Positions 1 to 13,699 of a stretch of 64,000 bases of DNA are shown here, piece after piece; the stretch's first letter is position 1; each line of letters opens with the position of its first letter. Source of the stretch: Selaginella tamariscina. Lineage: Eukaryota; Streptophyta; Lycopodiopsida; Selaginellales; Selaginellaceae. The stretch covers positions 87,217 through 151,216 of the forward strand of contig PUQB01000220.1 in NCBI GenBank assembly GCA_003024785.1, read 5' to 3'. The notes beneath the pieces were generated by a model. It worked only from the letters and a program-made list of their open reading frames with translations, was not told the DNA's origin and did not search any database. Made by a program: the position numbers and the translations under genes.

Positions 1-1932
1 TTTATGTTATTGAGTAATGCATCGAGAACTAGCATAACCTTCTTATGAAAGACTGTCTTCTGCCTGGGGTTATCGGTCTCCTCAACCTCTGTCACACCGT
101 TCATGTTGGAGGATTCCTCTTCATCGGAGTATATCTCCTCTAGTGTGTCCAGATACTCAGATAACAGTCCGAGGTAGTTCATGACGTACCTCGTGAGAGG
201 ATGTATAGCCCCGCATGCAACTGCGTTCTTCAATGTATCGTTTTGGATGGCAGTGCGAAGATCCATGAATGTACGCTTCACGACCGAGCCCAGCATGTCC
301 AGGACTTCATGTGTCTCTATGCGTACACATTCTGATTCGTCGCCCACGAACACACGGTCTATCTCTGGGACGAGCTCCTTGAGTGTCTCGTACATGTCTA
401 GGAGTCTGAAGATGCGTTCCGGGAGACAGGAAGGGTTGCAACTGCTTTGAATGTTCCCAGGACTCGGATTGCCATGTCGTTGGCCATCTCTGCGAAGCAC
501 CGGTCGCTGTCGTCAATGCTGCATTTGATGCGCGTTAGAGTGTGTGTGCATGTGCGTGTGCGAGAGAGAGAGAAGCATGTATAATACATGCATAGAGACA
601 GTATACACACAAATATACATAGATACACACCACACAACAGAGGTACATGTCTGTCCCAGTATGCAACATAACATTATGATTAAAAAATAAAAATAAAAAT
701 AAAAACTATGTTATTTTAATTATTACCGTTCTTAATAAGAAGTATGTTCTTACCTTGCTGCGAAGACCTCGTCGCATAGAAACCTCTCGCTGGCAAACAT
801 AAACCTCATGGCTATCTTCATCCCCTTGACGAACTTCTTCACGCTCTGCTCGAGGTTATCATAACACATCTTCTGTATTTCCTCTACCGTAGACTTCGTA
901 TCCACCCCGAGATGAAACATACCGTCTTCAAGCAAACTCTTCCTGCCGCTCAGATATCCCTGTATACATTCTTGTCCTCTACCCATAGCTATCATTCTCT
1001 GTGCAATATCCGACAAGTCCGAGACAATTGCAGGCTGTAATAAGTCAACGTATATGTCTGTTCACGTATCTGCTGCTGTTCTGCTGGATTTGTTTGATTC
1101 CCATTTTGTTCCTCCAGAGACTGTACAGAATCCAAATATTACTCGAATATTGGCATATATAACAAATATATATTAAAGATCAGCTAAAAGTGTAGCATAA
1201 GTTACATTCAATATAAATTAAACTACCAATTGAACCATGTAAAGCACTAACACACTTTTGTTGTATAGACACATGTGATTACGTTCACTTTAGATTCAAC
1301 TACCAATTGAAAATGATGAAACCTGATATAATGACACAATGATTCCAAATGCGTTACGCACGCACGTAGTCCCACAAAAGCATGAGAATAGAGGTACAAG
1401 ATAACTATGTGTGTGTGTGTGTGTGTGCAATAACAATAAGTATCGTAATACACCAGGATAACATGCACTGCATAATATATACCTGACTATATGCCAAGAT
1501 AAGCATTTGCTAATAGCATAAAACACCCAGATGTGTGTGTATACACGTACATACCTCCTCGGAGGCATCCGCATTCGAACTGAAGGACTGTGTCGAGAAC
1601 CCATCAGGGAGCCACTCTTTGTTAACAAGTTCAGAATGGGTAGTAACAAGGTACACAAACTCTGCATTAAGCCTGGAAGCAGCAACCTGGAGGCTCTTTC
1701 TGGCACGAGCGGCCAAATCCGACGAGCCAGACACTGCAATCTCCTGCAGCCTGTCGACCGCTGCCAAATAAGCAGCGGCCTCGGAGGAGGAGACCTCACA
1801 GATCATCTGCTGATTTTCCTCACTGCTGCACTTCCATCTGTAGATTAAATCCTCGATCTCTTCAATGGGAGGATCTGGTTCATGGCTAGAATTTATAGAC
1901 AGTCCCGCGAATCCCAAGTCGAATTCAGCCAT
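1..1932 (-). CDS. EXO70: Exocyst subunit EXO70 family protein (3' part beyond window)
   Basis: EXO70 tethers secretory vesicles to the plasma membrane as part of the exocyst. Exons read by eye: 1555-1932 (start codon 1932-1930; donor GTATGT), 754-1034 and 1-518, continuing past the window edge. Exon 2 carries the family block around DLSDIAQRMIAMG and FASERFLCDEVF. Exon 3 carries CFAEMANDMA, FRLLDMYETLKELVPEID and the hallmark HPLTRYVMNYL. Exon junctions keep frame (AG|C codon between exons 2 and 3). Near 419-423 the frame shifts by one: the ATLPVS side and the ERIFRLLDMY side lie in different frames, as if one C were missing from a C run. The N-terminus before the conserved block is about 126 residues with no clear long coiled coil, which is short for the family. 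Family assignment is firm; the subgroup is not. Whether the frameshift is an assembly error or a real lesion cannot be decided here. Confidence 0.9.
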
Positions 1933-2048
1933 TTAGATCGATCTAAGTACCTGTTTCCTGTACGAATCTATAGATAGGGTAATGAATTACCTGCGGTGTG
2001 GCGATGGCTGTGGCATTCTTTCTTCTTCCTCTTCCTCTCTCAGAAGAG

Positions 2049-2060
2049 CCCTAACCCTAA
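2049..2060 (-). promoter_or_regulatory. Telo-box-like motif upstream of EXO70
   Basis: Two tandem CCCTAA units on the plus strand, 117 bp upstream of the EXO70 start, read as TTAGGGTTAGGG in the gene's direction. Telo-boxes are known plant promoter elements of housekeeping genes. Similar motifs lie just upstream of four other genes here. Confidence 0.45.
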
Positions 2061-2099
2061 GATATGAATAATGCCACTCGGAACGTGAGCGTCATTCGT

Positions 2100-3950
2100 C
2101 AGAACAGGCTGCCCCCTTGAACACGCACAAGGTTTTGCTTGTGTATCATTTTTAAAACACGTCTATATATTAACCTATTTATTTAATCCATCGTAATATA
2201 TATTTAAAAATCTCTTTACTTGTTTAAAATTTAAAATTGTTTGTATATTATTATAACAAGCGTGTATTTATACGAGAGTGAGATGTGTGTGTATACGTTT
2301 AGAGCCACGGAAGATTCTCTTTCTAGAAAGTCGAGGTTTTCTTCTTAGTCATTTGACGGTCAAGATTGATCGTTTGACGGTCAAGATTGGTAATACACGC
2401 TCACACACGGTATACATCTATATACTAGGAATACAAAAATTCTATTAAATTACGTATTACTTAATATTTATCATTACTTAATTCTATATTATCAAATTCT
2501 AATTTAAATTTGTAAATTCTGTAATTTTAATTTTTTTTAAAGTATTATATAATGAATTCTGAATTATATTAACCAGCAGCTTAGAAATATAGATAATTCG
2601 TAGATGTATATAGTATGTAAACCTAAACATGTATATACATATAAAGTATAAATTGTAAGTTTCGATATTATTTATTTCATTTTTCTAATTTAAAAGAAAA
2701 TATGTAATATAATATTTTATTTTAAAATAGATTAAAACTTAATGCAGCTATATCAAATTTCAAGTTAGGGTGTTTCTAATTAAGGTAAAGTGTGTGTGTG
2801 TGTGTGTTTATGGCATATGTTTTCTAGTCTCCAAAGAAAAGTTTATGCTCCATATATATAAAAAAATTAATATTATATTTATTTTGCTATATTTTATTCT
2901 TATTTAAATTTAATAACATATAAAAGTTATGACATGATTTACAATCGTATTTCTCAGTTCTTAAATTTATGCTTTATTCTTTTATATTGTTCATGTTAAT
3001 TGGAAGTTTAAATTAAAATGCAATTAAATTTTTACATAACAAAAAACATTTTATATTCAATAATTAAGGCAGAATGATATTAAATACCATACTTTTGATT
3101 CCTGGTGTATTTCAAATCTATTTTAACCCTTTTTTTTAGATAAACTTAGAATTGGTGACATAAATTCTTAATATTATTACACTTTTATAAATTAATTAAC
3201 TAAAGGAAAATTATTTATTTAAGGGGTTTGTAATATAATTTTCAAAAGTCATTTATATAATACATTAACCTCCTTTATTGTTTTAAAATATTCAAAAATA
3301 TGTATTACTTATATATTATTTAACTATAAATTTAATTTTGTATTTAATTAATTCATAAGTAAACATAATATTGACAAGAATTATTTCATTAATTTTAAAA
3401 TAAATGGCTATAATTAAATACAATTCTATATTAATAATTGTTAAAACATTATAAAAATAAACTTCTCTCTTAGATAATTATATTTATACTATTCAAAATT
3501 TTTGGTAATGTTGAAAAAATTACTTGTATTTGAATGCTTAATATTTTAATCTTATAAATATAAAATTTCATTGAGGATAAAAATGAATATTTTTAAAATT
3601 GAAGGGTTATATATATAATTAATATGCACACTATATATTTAAATAGAACTTAAATGGTTTTAAAATATTTTCATATGTGAAATAATTAAATTATTATTTT
3701 TTAATTATACATGCTTATACACATTTTGTATATTGATATATACTTTGTAATTCATAACATAATTATAAATTTATGATTAGGTAAAAACCATGATGGCATA
3801 GCCACTTGCATTTTGTGATGGGCTTAGCATATGAACACTAAATATACATTGGAGTGCACATAATATACATATTGTCTTCGTTAGACACAATTTCAGCCAC
3901 TCTATATGTTATATATATATAGTTTCTCTTTATAACTAGTACACATGCCC
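2100..3950. other. AT-rich intergenic DNA
   Basis: Strongly AT-rich, with no open frame of note and no recognisable domain in any frame. A short (TG)n tract sits near 2790. I see no RNA gene or transposon terminus. Confidence 0.6.
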
Positions 3951-5375
3951 ACTTTTAATGGGCTTATTTATTTGATAATAATTTATTAATTAATAAATTT
4001 TTAACCAACTAACCTTATGAGTTTATTCATAAATTAAACCTTTATTTTAGTTGTTATACTTCACCTAATAAGTTTATCTCTAATTTGAATTTATATATAG
4101 CATTAACTTGTAATAGGAATTTAAAAATAAATTCCTAGGTTTACTTAGGATTAATTATTTAATGATTCTTAACTTAATTATTATTTTTAATATGGTGAAT
4201 TTATTTTTGAGTTGATCCTAAATCTAATTAATCCTTAATCTAATAAATTTATCTCAAATTCATTCTTAAGTTAAAGCCTTAATCTAATTATTATCCTTAG
4301 TAAGTTTATTCTTGAGTTTACCCTTATCCTTAATCTAATGTAAGCTTGAGCCTTAACTTGATTATCATATGCATTGGTTAACACCTTTAACCTAATTATT
4401 AATTTTAATTTAATAAGTTTATTTTTAAATTAAACTCTTAGTTTACTCATGCATGGGCTTAACTATTCAACAACCCTTTAACATTATTATCCTTATCATC
4501 CAACACTCTTATGAAGATTTATATACCTTTAACTCAATTGTTGTCATTAACATGATGAGTTTATCCTTAAGTTTGACTGTTAATGTAGTTATTATTCTTA
4601 ATATAATGAGTTATTTTTAAGTTGAACCTTTAACCTAATTATTATTTTTAACCACCTAGTGAGTTTAACTCATCTTAACTTCCTAAGTTAATATAATTGT
4701 CATATTTGAATTTAAAATAACTACCGAATAGAATTTCAAATAACCAAGACATTTATGACCATTGAATAAACTTATTATATAAGATTAGTACACATGCCCC
4801 CTATTGGTGAAATTAATTATTTAATAATAATTTATAAATTAATAAATCTTTAACCCACTGGTTATCCTAATTTGTTAATCTAATTATTATTATTAATTTG
4901 ATGAATTTATCTTAAGTTAAGGCACTTAACCCAATTGTTAGCAAGTTTATTCTTAAGTTCTTATATTATTTAATAACTCTTAATTTAATTATTATCCTTA
5001 ACTTAATACCTAAGTTTAACAATCTTTATTATGAATTTATTCATAAGTTAAACCCTTAATACAGTTGTTATACTTAAGGTAACCATTGGTTAGGGTAGGA
5101 TATTAACTATCCAATGGAGTAGATAAATGGGGCGTCCATGACACACAGAACACATAATATAAACTTATTGTTATCCTTAACTTTGTGAGTCCTTTTAACC
5201 TAGTGTTATCCTTAACTTATTGATCATTCATATTTAAACTTAATTATTTAATTACATATAACTCAATTGTTATTCTTAATTTAACTTAGTTACTTAGTGA
5301 ATTTTCAAACCATTCCTTTAACCCTCAATTGTTATCTTTCTTAACCTAGTGAGTTTATTTCTAAATTTGATCTTT
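3950..5375. repeat. Degenerate AT-rich tandem-like array of about 50-bp units
   Basis: Variants of the same phrase recur dozens of times: CCTTAA/CCTAATTATTATTCTTAA, then GAGTTTATTCTTAAGTT or AATTTATCTTAAGTT. Examples are near 4025, 4200, 4260, 4310, 4390, 4560, 4620, 4880, 4970, 5160 and 5330. Units are diverged and the spacing is irregular, roughly 40-70 bp. This looks like an old satellite or a much-mutated tandem expansion. I saw no coding potential in it. Confidence 0.5.
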
Positions 5376-5560
5376 AATTTATTTAACCAAGTGAATTTTA
5401 AGATAACCATGATAGAATTTAGTATAGCATTAGATGAAAATTAGAATAATCATAGGATGACATATAATAATTTATTTAACCAAGTGAATTTTAAGATAAC
5501 CATGATAGAATTTAGTATACCATTAGATGAAAATTAGAATAATCATAGGATGACATATAA
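5376..5560. repeat. 93-bp perfect-like tandem duplication
   Basis: Two adjacent copies, 5376-5468 and 5469-5560, differ by a single base (TATAGCATTAG versus TATACCATTAG) apart from the ragged right end. The unit begins AATTTATTTAACCAAGTG. The near identity means a recent duplication at the right edge of the degenerate array. Confidence 0.85.
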
Positions 5561-6660
5561 ACATAAGCATACACGCACACACACAATAAACTTATTATAT
5601 GAGATATACACATTTACACATAACATATAATTTCTCTTTAATAATTGGTCTTTGGTGTGCAGCAAACATCCATCTAGTTGTTAGATGGAAACTCCACCTG
5701 TAATTGTTTCTCTATCTTCCTCTTCCTCTACAATCACATGTTATAAAGCATGTACCTACTACCAGTCTCCAGCTGCTCTTGTTCTAATATAACAGTCCGT
5801 ATAAATAGTATTAATAAATATTTATTACACAAGAACATATATGGATATACACATTCATAGAGATATTTGAGATATTCAAATATTATGTATTATTTAATAC
5901 GCATTGTAAAGTTTGTAAATACATATTTTTAGTTAAGTTTGTGTCATTTTAAGCTATTAGGTCTGCTAGAGACATTAATAGAAAAGATTAAATCTTATTT
6001 TAATTTAATAAGTTAAAAATACCATTAATGAATAGGGCAATTAATTATAACATATGCATATTTAATAATCATAGCATTTGCACACTGTAAATAATAAAAA
6101 AATTAAACATATATAATAAAGACTATAGCATATATACATGCAATATCTGTTAATCTTTGCAAATTAAGTATGTGATAATATATATATATATATAGACCAC
6201 ACATAAAAGAATTAAATGTTTTCTTAGAAGCCCTGAACAATATATTAAATTTATATCGATAAATGTATGATTACTCATAAATAACACTTTTAAACTTTAA
6301 TATATAGCTATATAATATATAAACAAGTATGGTAGAATTTATATTCATAATATAAATGTGAAGCCAAGCTTATTTAAATTAAAATAAAGATTCAATCTTA
6401 ACTATTGCCTGACTTTTTAAAATATATTAATTTCTAAAGTTAGTAATATGTTTTATAGCAATCGATAAAATTTCATTAATTCATCCAAAATATAACCAAT
6501 GCAAAATATATATATATTCATTTAAAATATTTAAAATATTTATTAATTATTAAAAGGTTTTTATTATATTACAAGTTATATTATATTTTTGAGTTAAACG
6601 AAATGCACAAAATTTTGTATACTCTGTTTTGTAGGGTTGGAACGAACGGCTTAGATTAAC
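5561..6660. other. AT-rich intergenic DNA upstream of the SANT gene
   Basis: AT-rich sequence with a (TA)n run at about 6178-6194 and no supported gene. It ends in the presumed promoter of the SANT-domain gene. Confidence 0.55.
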
Positions 6661-6684
6661 CCGATAGTGTAAACGGTAATGCGA

Positions 6685-6692
6685 TTAGGGTT
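6685..6692 (+). promoter_or_regulatory. Telo-box-like TTAGGGTT before the SANT gene
   Basis: TTAGGGTT lies 11 bp upstream of the ATG at 6704, so it is in the leader or core promoter. Confidence 0.4.
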
Positions 6693-6703
6693 CTTCAGAT
6701 GAA

Positions 6704-8218
6704 ATGGCGAGGAAGAGCAGGAGCTCCGAAGATGGATGGACCAAGGAGCAGGAGGCCAAGCTGCGCCAGGCGCATCTTCTCGTCAGAGCCACGCCCAATT
6801 TCTGGCGCGACATCGCCAAGCTCGTAAGTCCTCGCAAATCCCCTCAAATCCCCTTAGATCCCATTCAATCTAATTCTGCTAACATCGCCAAACTCATAAG
6901 TCCCAAGACTAAATCTCTCGCCGCTAAATGTAGACAAGAAGATCTTCATATTCTTTAGAAAATCTCCAAACCCTAATAATCTGATTAAGCAATTTTTTCA
7001 TGTGTGTGGATGCATACATTTAACATATAAACATATATATATTGCTATTGAGAAATGTAGGTACCAGGGAAGACAGCAAACGAGTGCTTCAACAAGTTCT
7101 ATGCAGCACATCCAACACCTCCGGCAGTAGCTCGTACACCCAAAAGACCACGGCTAACAACTTCACCGATCAAATCGTTGGGGAAGTTACTTTCACCCAC
7201 CAGCTTGTTAAAGCAGAAAAAGACCACAAAAACCGGTACGCTTTTATACCACACGCACACACACACACACAATTAGCTGATTTTGTACTGAATATATAAG
7301 GTAAGAGCAAGAGCTCGATCGTGAAGTCGCACAAGACCGTCCGGGAAATATTGAGAAAGCAACAGATTGCTGATCTGGGCTATGAAGAGGACGCATTTGC
7401 TGCACTTGAATCGTCTGATGTTCCTTGTGGGGTGACAAACTTACTTCGTCTTCGAGTCCCAAGCCTAAGAGAAGGAAAGTTAATGTGAAGCCATGTTCTT
7501 CCAAGGTAAGATATTTGTGTGGTGTGTGATACGAACTATACTCCAGATGTATGGATGCCCCGACAAACACAGCTGTACACATAATCAGTCACACGCACGC
7601 ACGCACACACACACATATACACACCACAAATGTAATATGTTTCTCTGCTACACTTTGTAGGCAAGCTCATCCAGTTCAAAGCCGAGTCCATCGCTTATGG
7701 ACAGTCCGGAGGTTCTCAAGAAGCACTATATAGGCGGGAGGAAGCACGACAGGTACCTTGATTTGCTTGTACGGAGGAACAAATTGCCGTCAGCAAAGAA
7801 AAACGCAAGGAAAGCTGAGGCGTAAGTCCTTTTGTGTGTGTGTGTGTGTGCAGAGACAGAGAGTAGCTTACAACTTACTGAAGTCCAAGCTTAAGTTGTT
7901 TTTTATGTAACATAGGCATACACATGTATACAGGGGATGCATGCACTATATGTAGATGCATATGTATGCTGTTGCATATCTACAGATTTCTACTATGTAT
8001 ATGTACATGCATATATAATAAAACATGTACACCGCACAACTAGCATGTAAGTACACAGGTCAAAGACGAGGCTGGGATCAACTAGTGATTTATCAGCTGC
8101 AAAGTGTGCAGTGATTGCTAGTGCCAGGGATGTTCTCGAGCAGGCAGCATCCTCTGTACACAATGAAGACGAAGATCAACTATTCAGTGAGACAGACAGC
8201 GAGTCAGATAGTATTTAG
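6704..8218 (+). CDS. SANT/Myb-like domain nuclear protein
   Basis: Exons read by eye: 6704-6823, 7061-7235, 7301-7505, 7661-7821, 8059-8218 (stop TAG 8216-8218), all with GT-AG junctions. The N-terminus (about residues 1-60) is a single SANT/Myb-like module: DGWTKEQEAKLRQAH, then FWRDIAKLVPGKTANECFNKF, with the regularly spaced tryptophans and the helix split by intron 1. It is followed by HPTPP and lysine-rich stretches (KPKRRKVNVK) suggesting nuclear localisation. The C-terminus is acidic and serine-rich (NEDEDQLFSETDSESDSI). The exons sum to 821 bases, one short of 274 codons. The missing base lies near 7428-7432, where a G run separates the frame of ALESSDVPCG from that of SSSSPKPKRRK. 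Likely role is DNA or chromatin binding. The precise family is not recognised. Confidence 0.75.
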
Positions 8219-8699
8219 AGGTACACATACATATACACAAATCTATCTATATATGCTCTCTCTCTCTCTCACACACACACACACTCACTCACGCACACGC
8301 ACACTCACACAGCACATTTCTTTTTAGTACTAACTCAATAGTATTGGGGTGTTTGTAGAGATGCACACTTAAAGCACTTCACTCTTGAGAATATTGGATT
8401 AAAAATCATTATTTGTATATTCCTGAATAACCTGAGAGATGTTTACCATTAATCCTTTGAAATTAATCCTTGGTTAAGAATGGTTATGTTGTCTGGTATG
8501 TACACAAACGAACCCCGTAAGTGTGTTCAGTATTACTTAACATGAACCTGTAATTAATAAAAAAATTAATTTTTTTATATACTATATATATAAGGTTAAA
8601 TAACAGTTTTATGCAGTCTTGAAAACTTGAATATAATAGAAACAATATGGTTCGATTCACTGCTGCTGATACATCTTTACTGAGTACATAGACACATTG

Positions 8700-10305
8700 A
8701 TGGGACAAAGGTACCTAGTTCGTAGCCTAAGACGCTTATCAAGCAAGAATGACGAGGGACTGGACAACTTAGACAGGTTTGCGGTGCTTATAAGAGAGTG
8801 CGGGAATACACACGAGTACTCAAGAGGTAAGCAAATACACCGGAAGATAGTGGAAGAAGACCTCTTTGGGAGATACTTAGGCAATCTTCTCATTGAGATG
8901 TATGGCAAGTGCGGTCACATAGACGAGGCTAAGTCAGTATTTGATAAGATAATGTGTAAGAATGTGTTTACATGGAACCTGTTGGCCGGTGCATATGTAG
9001 AGAATGCTAAGTACATGGAAACAATACACCTCTACAGGTGCATGTGTGCGGAAGGAGCACGAGCTGATAGCATCACCATCTTAGCTGTTATTGCATCTTG
9101 TTTCGAGGAGAAGCTCGCTGCAGGGTTCCTTCCGAGCTTATATGGGACACACATACTTGAACACACTCTCATTCGGAACTCTATTATAACAATGTATGGC
9201 AGGCTTGGAAACATAACTCTTGCAAAGGCGACTTTCGATGATATGCCTGACACGAGGACAAGCTGTACATGGAATGCGCTGCTTACTGCATATGCCCGGA
9301 ATGGATTGGGCCTTGAATGTGTGATTCTCTATAGAAGAATGCTCTCGGAGGGTGTAAAATGCGATACGTACACTTGTCTGGGTGTTCTCGGCGGTGTTAC
9401 GAAGACGAATGACGTGGAATCCATCCAGTTGTTGATATCTGAGAGTGAATGTGTCACTCTAATGAATGCACTCATTGGTGCATACGGACGATGTGGAGAA
9501 TCTCACAAGGCAAGATCCATCTTCGATTCCCTCACCGTGAAGAACGTAGTGACGTGGACTGTGATGATATCAGCATATGCCCAGAACGGGCATCTTGTGG
9601 AGGCCCTGGAGCTAATCAAACGCATGGAAGAGGTACCTGACGTGGTAACCATTGTCACCATACTGGACGTGTGTGGTGCTCTAGCTGATCTTGAATACGG
9701 AAGGAGTGTCACGACATTGCCGCGAAGAAGGAGCTCGACGTGTGTACCGCGGTTGGGAACGTGCTGGTAGATATGTATGGGAGATGCGGGGCGGTACAAG
9801 AGGCGTACAGTGCGTTCCGAAAGGTAACCTTGAGAGACGTGCAGTCTTGGAGTTTACTGATTGCGGCATATGCCCAAACAGGACGCGCCTGGAAGTTGTC
9901 GACTTGTTCATGGAGATGGCAGAATGAAGGGTTTATACCAAGTGAGGTAACAATGACTGGTGTTTTAGATGTGTGTAGTCATCTTGGTTTAGTGTGTGAA
10001 GCTCGTATGTATTTCGTTAGAATGCAAGACGAGTGCGGTATTATACCTTGTGTAGAACACTATGGGTGTATGGTGGATACGTTAGGACGTTTGGGAAGGC
10101 TTGAGGAGGCCAATGAGATTGTAGAATGTATCGTTACGAGGCTGATGTAGTTATGTGGCATATTCTGCTGAGTGCTTGTAGAGTTCACGGTGATGTCGAG
10201 CGTGGGATATGGATCGCAGAAAATGTGCTTGGATTGGACGAGTTTGAGAGTGGTTCTTATGTGCTTGTATCAAATTCGATCATGTTTCTTTCTGAAGAAC
10301 CTTGA
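8700..10305 (+). CDS. PLS-class pentatricopeptide repeat protein, frameshifted
   Basis: Intronless gene; ATG at 8700. The N-terminus (MGQRYLVRSLRRLSSK) is basic and looks like an organelle targeting sequence. At least eight PPR units follow, with typical phrases GNLLIEMYGKCGHIDEAKSVFDKI, NVFTWNLLAGAYVENA, NALIGAYGRCG, NVVTWTVMISAYAQNGH and HYGCMVDTLGRLGRLEEA. PPR proteins bind organelle RNA one base per repeat. The frame is open to about 9715, then needs four one-base changes, at about 9712, 9889, 9910 and 10133, to stay in PPR sequence. Each change sits in a short homopolymer. After the start of an E-like motif (GSYVLVSN, about 10253) the homology stops and a TGA follows, so the usual E region is truncated. 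It is either a recent pseudogene or a gene spoiled by base-calling errors. Confidence 0.85.
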
Positions 10306-10740
10306 CATTTTGTAGCTATAGAGATATTAAAAGCAATGGGAAGCAATGCAGTAACAGCCAAGTTATTGGCTTTCTTCACACCGATATTCCTGACCTGGAT
10401 CCAAACCCCTTGGGCATTACCCATAAACAACATGCCATCAGTAACTGTCACCCCATGTCTGCAATTGAACAAATCCCGATTATCCGCAAGGGTAAACGGA
10501 CCCGATCATCCGCTCGTACCACAACTATCATCTGGAACGTAGAACCGATTCTCCCTGGGAATATAACTCGTCCTTTTCTGTAACGAAACTGTCTCTGCCG
10601 CCACACAATCTCATCTTCATGTCAAGAAGTTGCGGATCCCCAGTCGCCCAAAAAAGAGCTCACTAACAGAACGTTCAGTGCCATCATCAATTCAAGGCAT
10701 CTGTTGTTTATAAGTTGGAATATGCTTAGGTTTACTTAAC
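10306..10740 (-). pseudogene. Possible coding fragment, minus strand, unrecognised
   Basis: A minus-strand frame around 10320-10560 reads like folded protein (NRFYVP, then NCRHGVTVTDGMLFMGNAQGVWIQV, hydrophobic/glycine alternation resembling a beta-propeller blade) but is interrupted by a stop near 10515 and has no start. It could be a relic of a kelch-type gene. Evidence is weak. Confidence 0.25.
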
Positions 10741-10744
10741 TACG

Positions 10745-13620
10745 TTGGTGGGTGATGATGCGAGCCACGGCGGCAAGCAGACGGGAGGCTCAAGCATTCA
10801 AAGGTAAATGCGGCTCAAGGGGGAAGGCAAATCTAATATGCATGACTTCCTCTTGTGCGGGTGCTGGGACAGCAGTGGTAGCTGCAGTCAAACCCTTTGC
10901 TTTCCAAAACAAAGACTTTGCACTATGGAAGTGTCTGGGGTGCATGGGATTGTCCGTGGCAAGGATGTCGAGCCGGCGATCGAGAGCACGGTGGAGTCGA
11001 TGAAGCTGCATATAGATTCAAGATGAGTATGCACGAGGCTGTATTTGTTGTTTTCTTAGTGCAAGTGTCCTGCTCAAGGCGAATATGAGTGAGGTGCACG
11101 AGGTGGTTGGAAAACACCTATGGCAAGAAATAGAAGCTCATGGTCCTAAACATGCGGTGTCAGAAACTGCAGCTGTACAAGTCACTCCTAGCAAGTTGGG
11201 GGTCAATGTTAATGTAATGTTTCTTCACGAGAACTTAAGTCTTGAGGAAGCTTCACTTTGCCTAATCAACCAAGAAATTCTTTGTCAGGAATGTGGTGGA
11301 GGACATGAACTTCAAGCTCATTCGTGATGCTACTTTGGGAGGTGGGGACGTGGAATGCAACATGGTGGTGCTTTGGGACATGGTGGCATTGCACGTGGGA
11401 TGTAGACAATGGAGAACACATTGGAAATGGAGGAGCTAAAGGGTGTGGTCGAGAAAGGCAGATCAATCGTGATTAGTGCAAGCACTGTTGGATGCATGGG
11501 CATTGCACACAACTGCCCACAACTCATGGGAAATGGTAGAGTATGCAAAACAAGGAAAGGTTAAAGAATGTTGAGAATTCAATCATGGACGCACTTGGGT
11601 CCTCGATTCTAGTTATACTAATCTTGTGACGGTGATTCTTGGTGACAATACTTGCATTGTAGGTTATGCTCACGCTAGAGAATGGGCGACAACTTACGTC
11701 CCTAAATTGCGTCGCAACTTAGTCAAAGTTTGTAACAGGGATGTTGTTGTTGTGTTTGACGAGATCCAAGTCACATTCTATGATAAGAAGACATGCAACG
11801 TCACTAGTAACCAGTTGCTCCAAGGCAATTTGTACAAGGTTTAACCTATGAAATTGCACACGGTGTTTAAGAACCTTTCAGTGATCCTTATCAACTATGA
11901 CATTGCCGCCTGAGTTATGTTCATTACCGTGCTTTGGAAGAGCTAATCAAGCATCGCATAATCAAAGGACTTCCTCTTATGAAACATCCTAACTGGAACT
12001 TTGCCCTCCAAATGATGCAGCAAGTCCCTCCTTGACCTTGTTCACTTAGATTTATGCGGCCCCATGGAGGTTGACAGTCATTTTGGTAACTACTATTTCT
12101 TCATGTTTATTAACGATTACATATCTCTTCTTCAAAAGTGAGGTGCCTGAGGCCTTTTGTATTCAGAAAGCTAGTGTCGAGAATTGTTTGGGTTAGACAA
12201 TCAAAAGCATTTGCACTGATGGTTGACAAGAGTACATGAACAAGACCATGAGAGACCTTTTTCGTGCTGTAGGTAGTAGGCATACACCATCAAGTGACAA
12301 CACGGTGCACCTCTCAATAAAATGGAGTAGCAAAAGGGAAGAATCGAACCCTGGTGAATGCTGCTTGTAGTCTACTAATCAACGGCACCTTGACAAGGCA
12401 TATTCAAGAGGCAAATGCTACCACACTTCATGTCCAACTGTTGCCCTCAAGTAGAAGACACCAAACAACTTTGGACTGATAATAAACATGATGTTTCTTA
12501 CTTTCGTGCATTTGGTTGTACAACATATGCACATGTTCTTGATCAACTCCAAAAGAAGCTCGATGGTTACACTAAAGATGACAAGTACAGTATCAGCTTT
12601 GGGATCCAATTCATTCATTATCGGCATCGATGTTGTCTTTCATCTGACTAACCAACGACTACAAATGCATTTAACTTTGTCTGTGATGACATTCTCGTTC
12701 CTACTATCCTTTGGCAACTCACTTAACCTCATGTTGAACCACGTATTGAACCTCCTATTCCTACTCTTTCTGAGCCTCTATCACCACCATCACCCCAATC
12801 CACACCCACCATCCCCTAACCATAACCCTACTCCTCCCAACCTCTTCGTTAACTTTGTGGCATGCTTGATCCTATTCCCAACCTAGAAGGACCTAGACAA
12901 TGCCTCTCAAAAAGTTATTAAAGACTACACCAACTTCTTGGATGAAGCTGAGTTTTGCATGTATGTGGATGACATGGTTCCTCTCACCTTTCATGATGCC
13001 ATGGTTCCGATGCATCACAATGTACTATTGATGTACGTGACGAGATTGAAAATGGAACCTTCACTAAGTGTGCAACACCTCCTCACCAACAGCTCGTGGA
13101 CTTCAAAATGGGTATTCTGATGCACAGTTCAAAGCTTCACTTGTAGCAAAAGATTTCACTCAAGTTCATGGCTTCAATTATCGAGCAAGATGACTAGTGT
13201 TGGGGCCATGCTCGACGTTGACAAGTTCATCAAATGGACTTCAAGACTGCTTTTCTCCATGGTAACCTTTAAGAAGAAATATATATGTGCATTCCCGATG
13301 CTTCTCTGGCTTTGGTGACCCTCACAGTACATGGCATCTCAACAAAGCACTCTATACCCTTAATTAAGCAAGCATCTCGTGTCTGGTACCAAAAATTTGA
13401 TGATTCTCGAAGACTTTATCGATCAACTGTTGCCAAGAAAAAACAACCATAGCCACAACTTCATGTATCCAGGCAAAAGCAGATCAAACCACCAACATAA
13501 TCGAGAACCACCAACACCATATTCCAAGCAGAGAAATCAAATACTTATGCATAAGCTCCTCCTACTTTCTGAAATAGTCCTTATTAGGTCAGCTTCTTCT
13601 CCCGCATTCCACCGCTAGCC
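10745..13620 (+). mobile_element. Degenerate Ty1/copia retrotransposon remnant
   Basis: A Ty1/copia polyprotein can be followed through many stops and frameshifts. About 11590-11840 is the protease-side region (TWVLDSSY, then VPKLRRNLVKV and VVVVFDEIQVTFYDKKT). About 11890-12015 is a GAG-pre-integrase block (RALEELIKHRIIKGLPLMKHP). About 12030-12640 is integrase (HLDLCGPMEVDSHFGNYYFFMFINDY, NGVAKGKNRTLVNAACSLL, DVSYFRAFGCTTYAHV). About 12770-12870 is the proline-rich linker. About 13130-13420 is the start of reverse transcriptase (QMDFKTAFLHG). The order protease, integrase, RT identifies copia. Region 10745-11580 is probably gag but is too eroded to align by eye. No LTR pair was found. Confidence 0.8.
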
Positions 13621-13699
13621 CTAAGTTAACCTTATATCCGCAATCCACTGCATAAGATGTAATCTGTCCGTAGATCCAATTGCAGCGGATTAAGTTGCT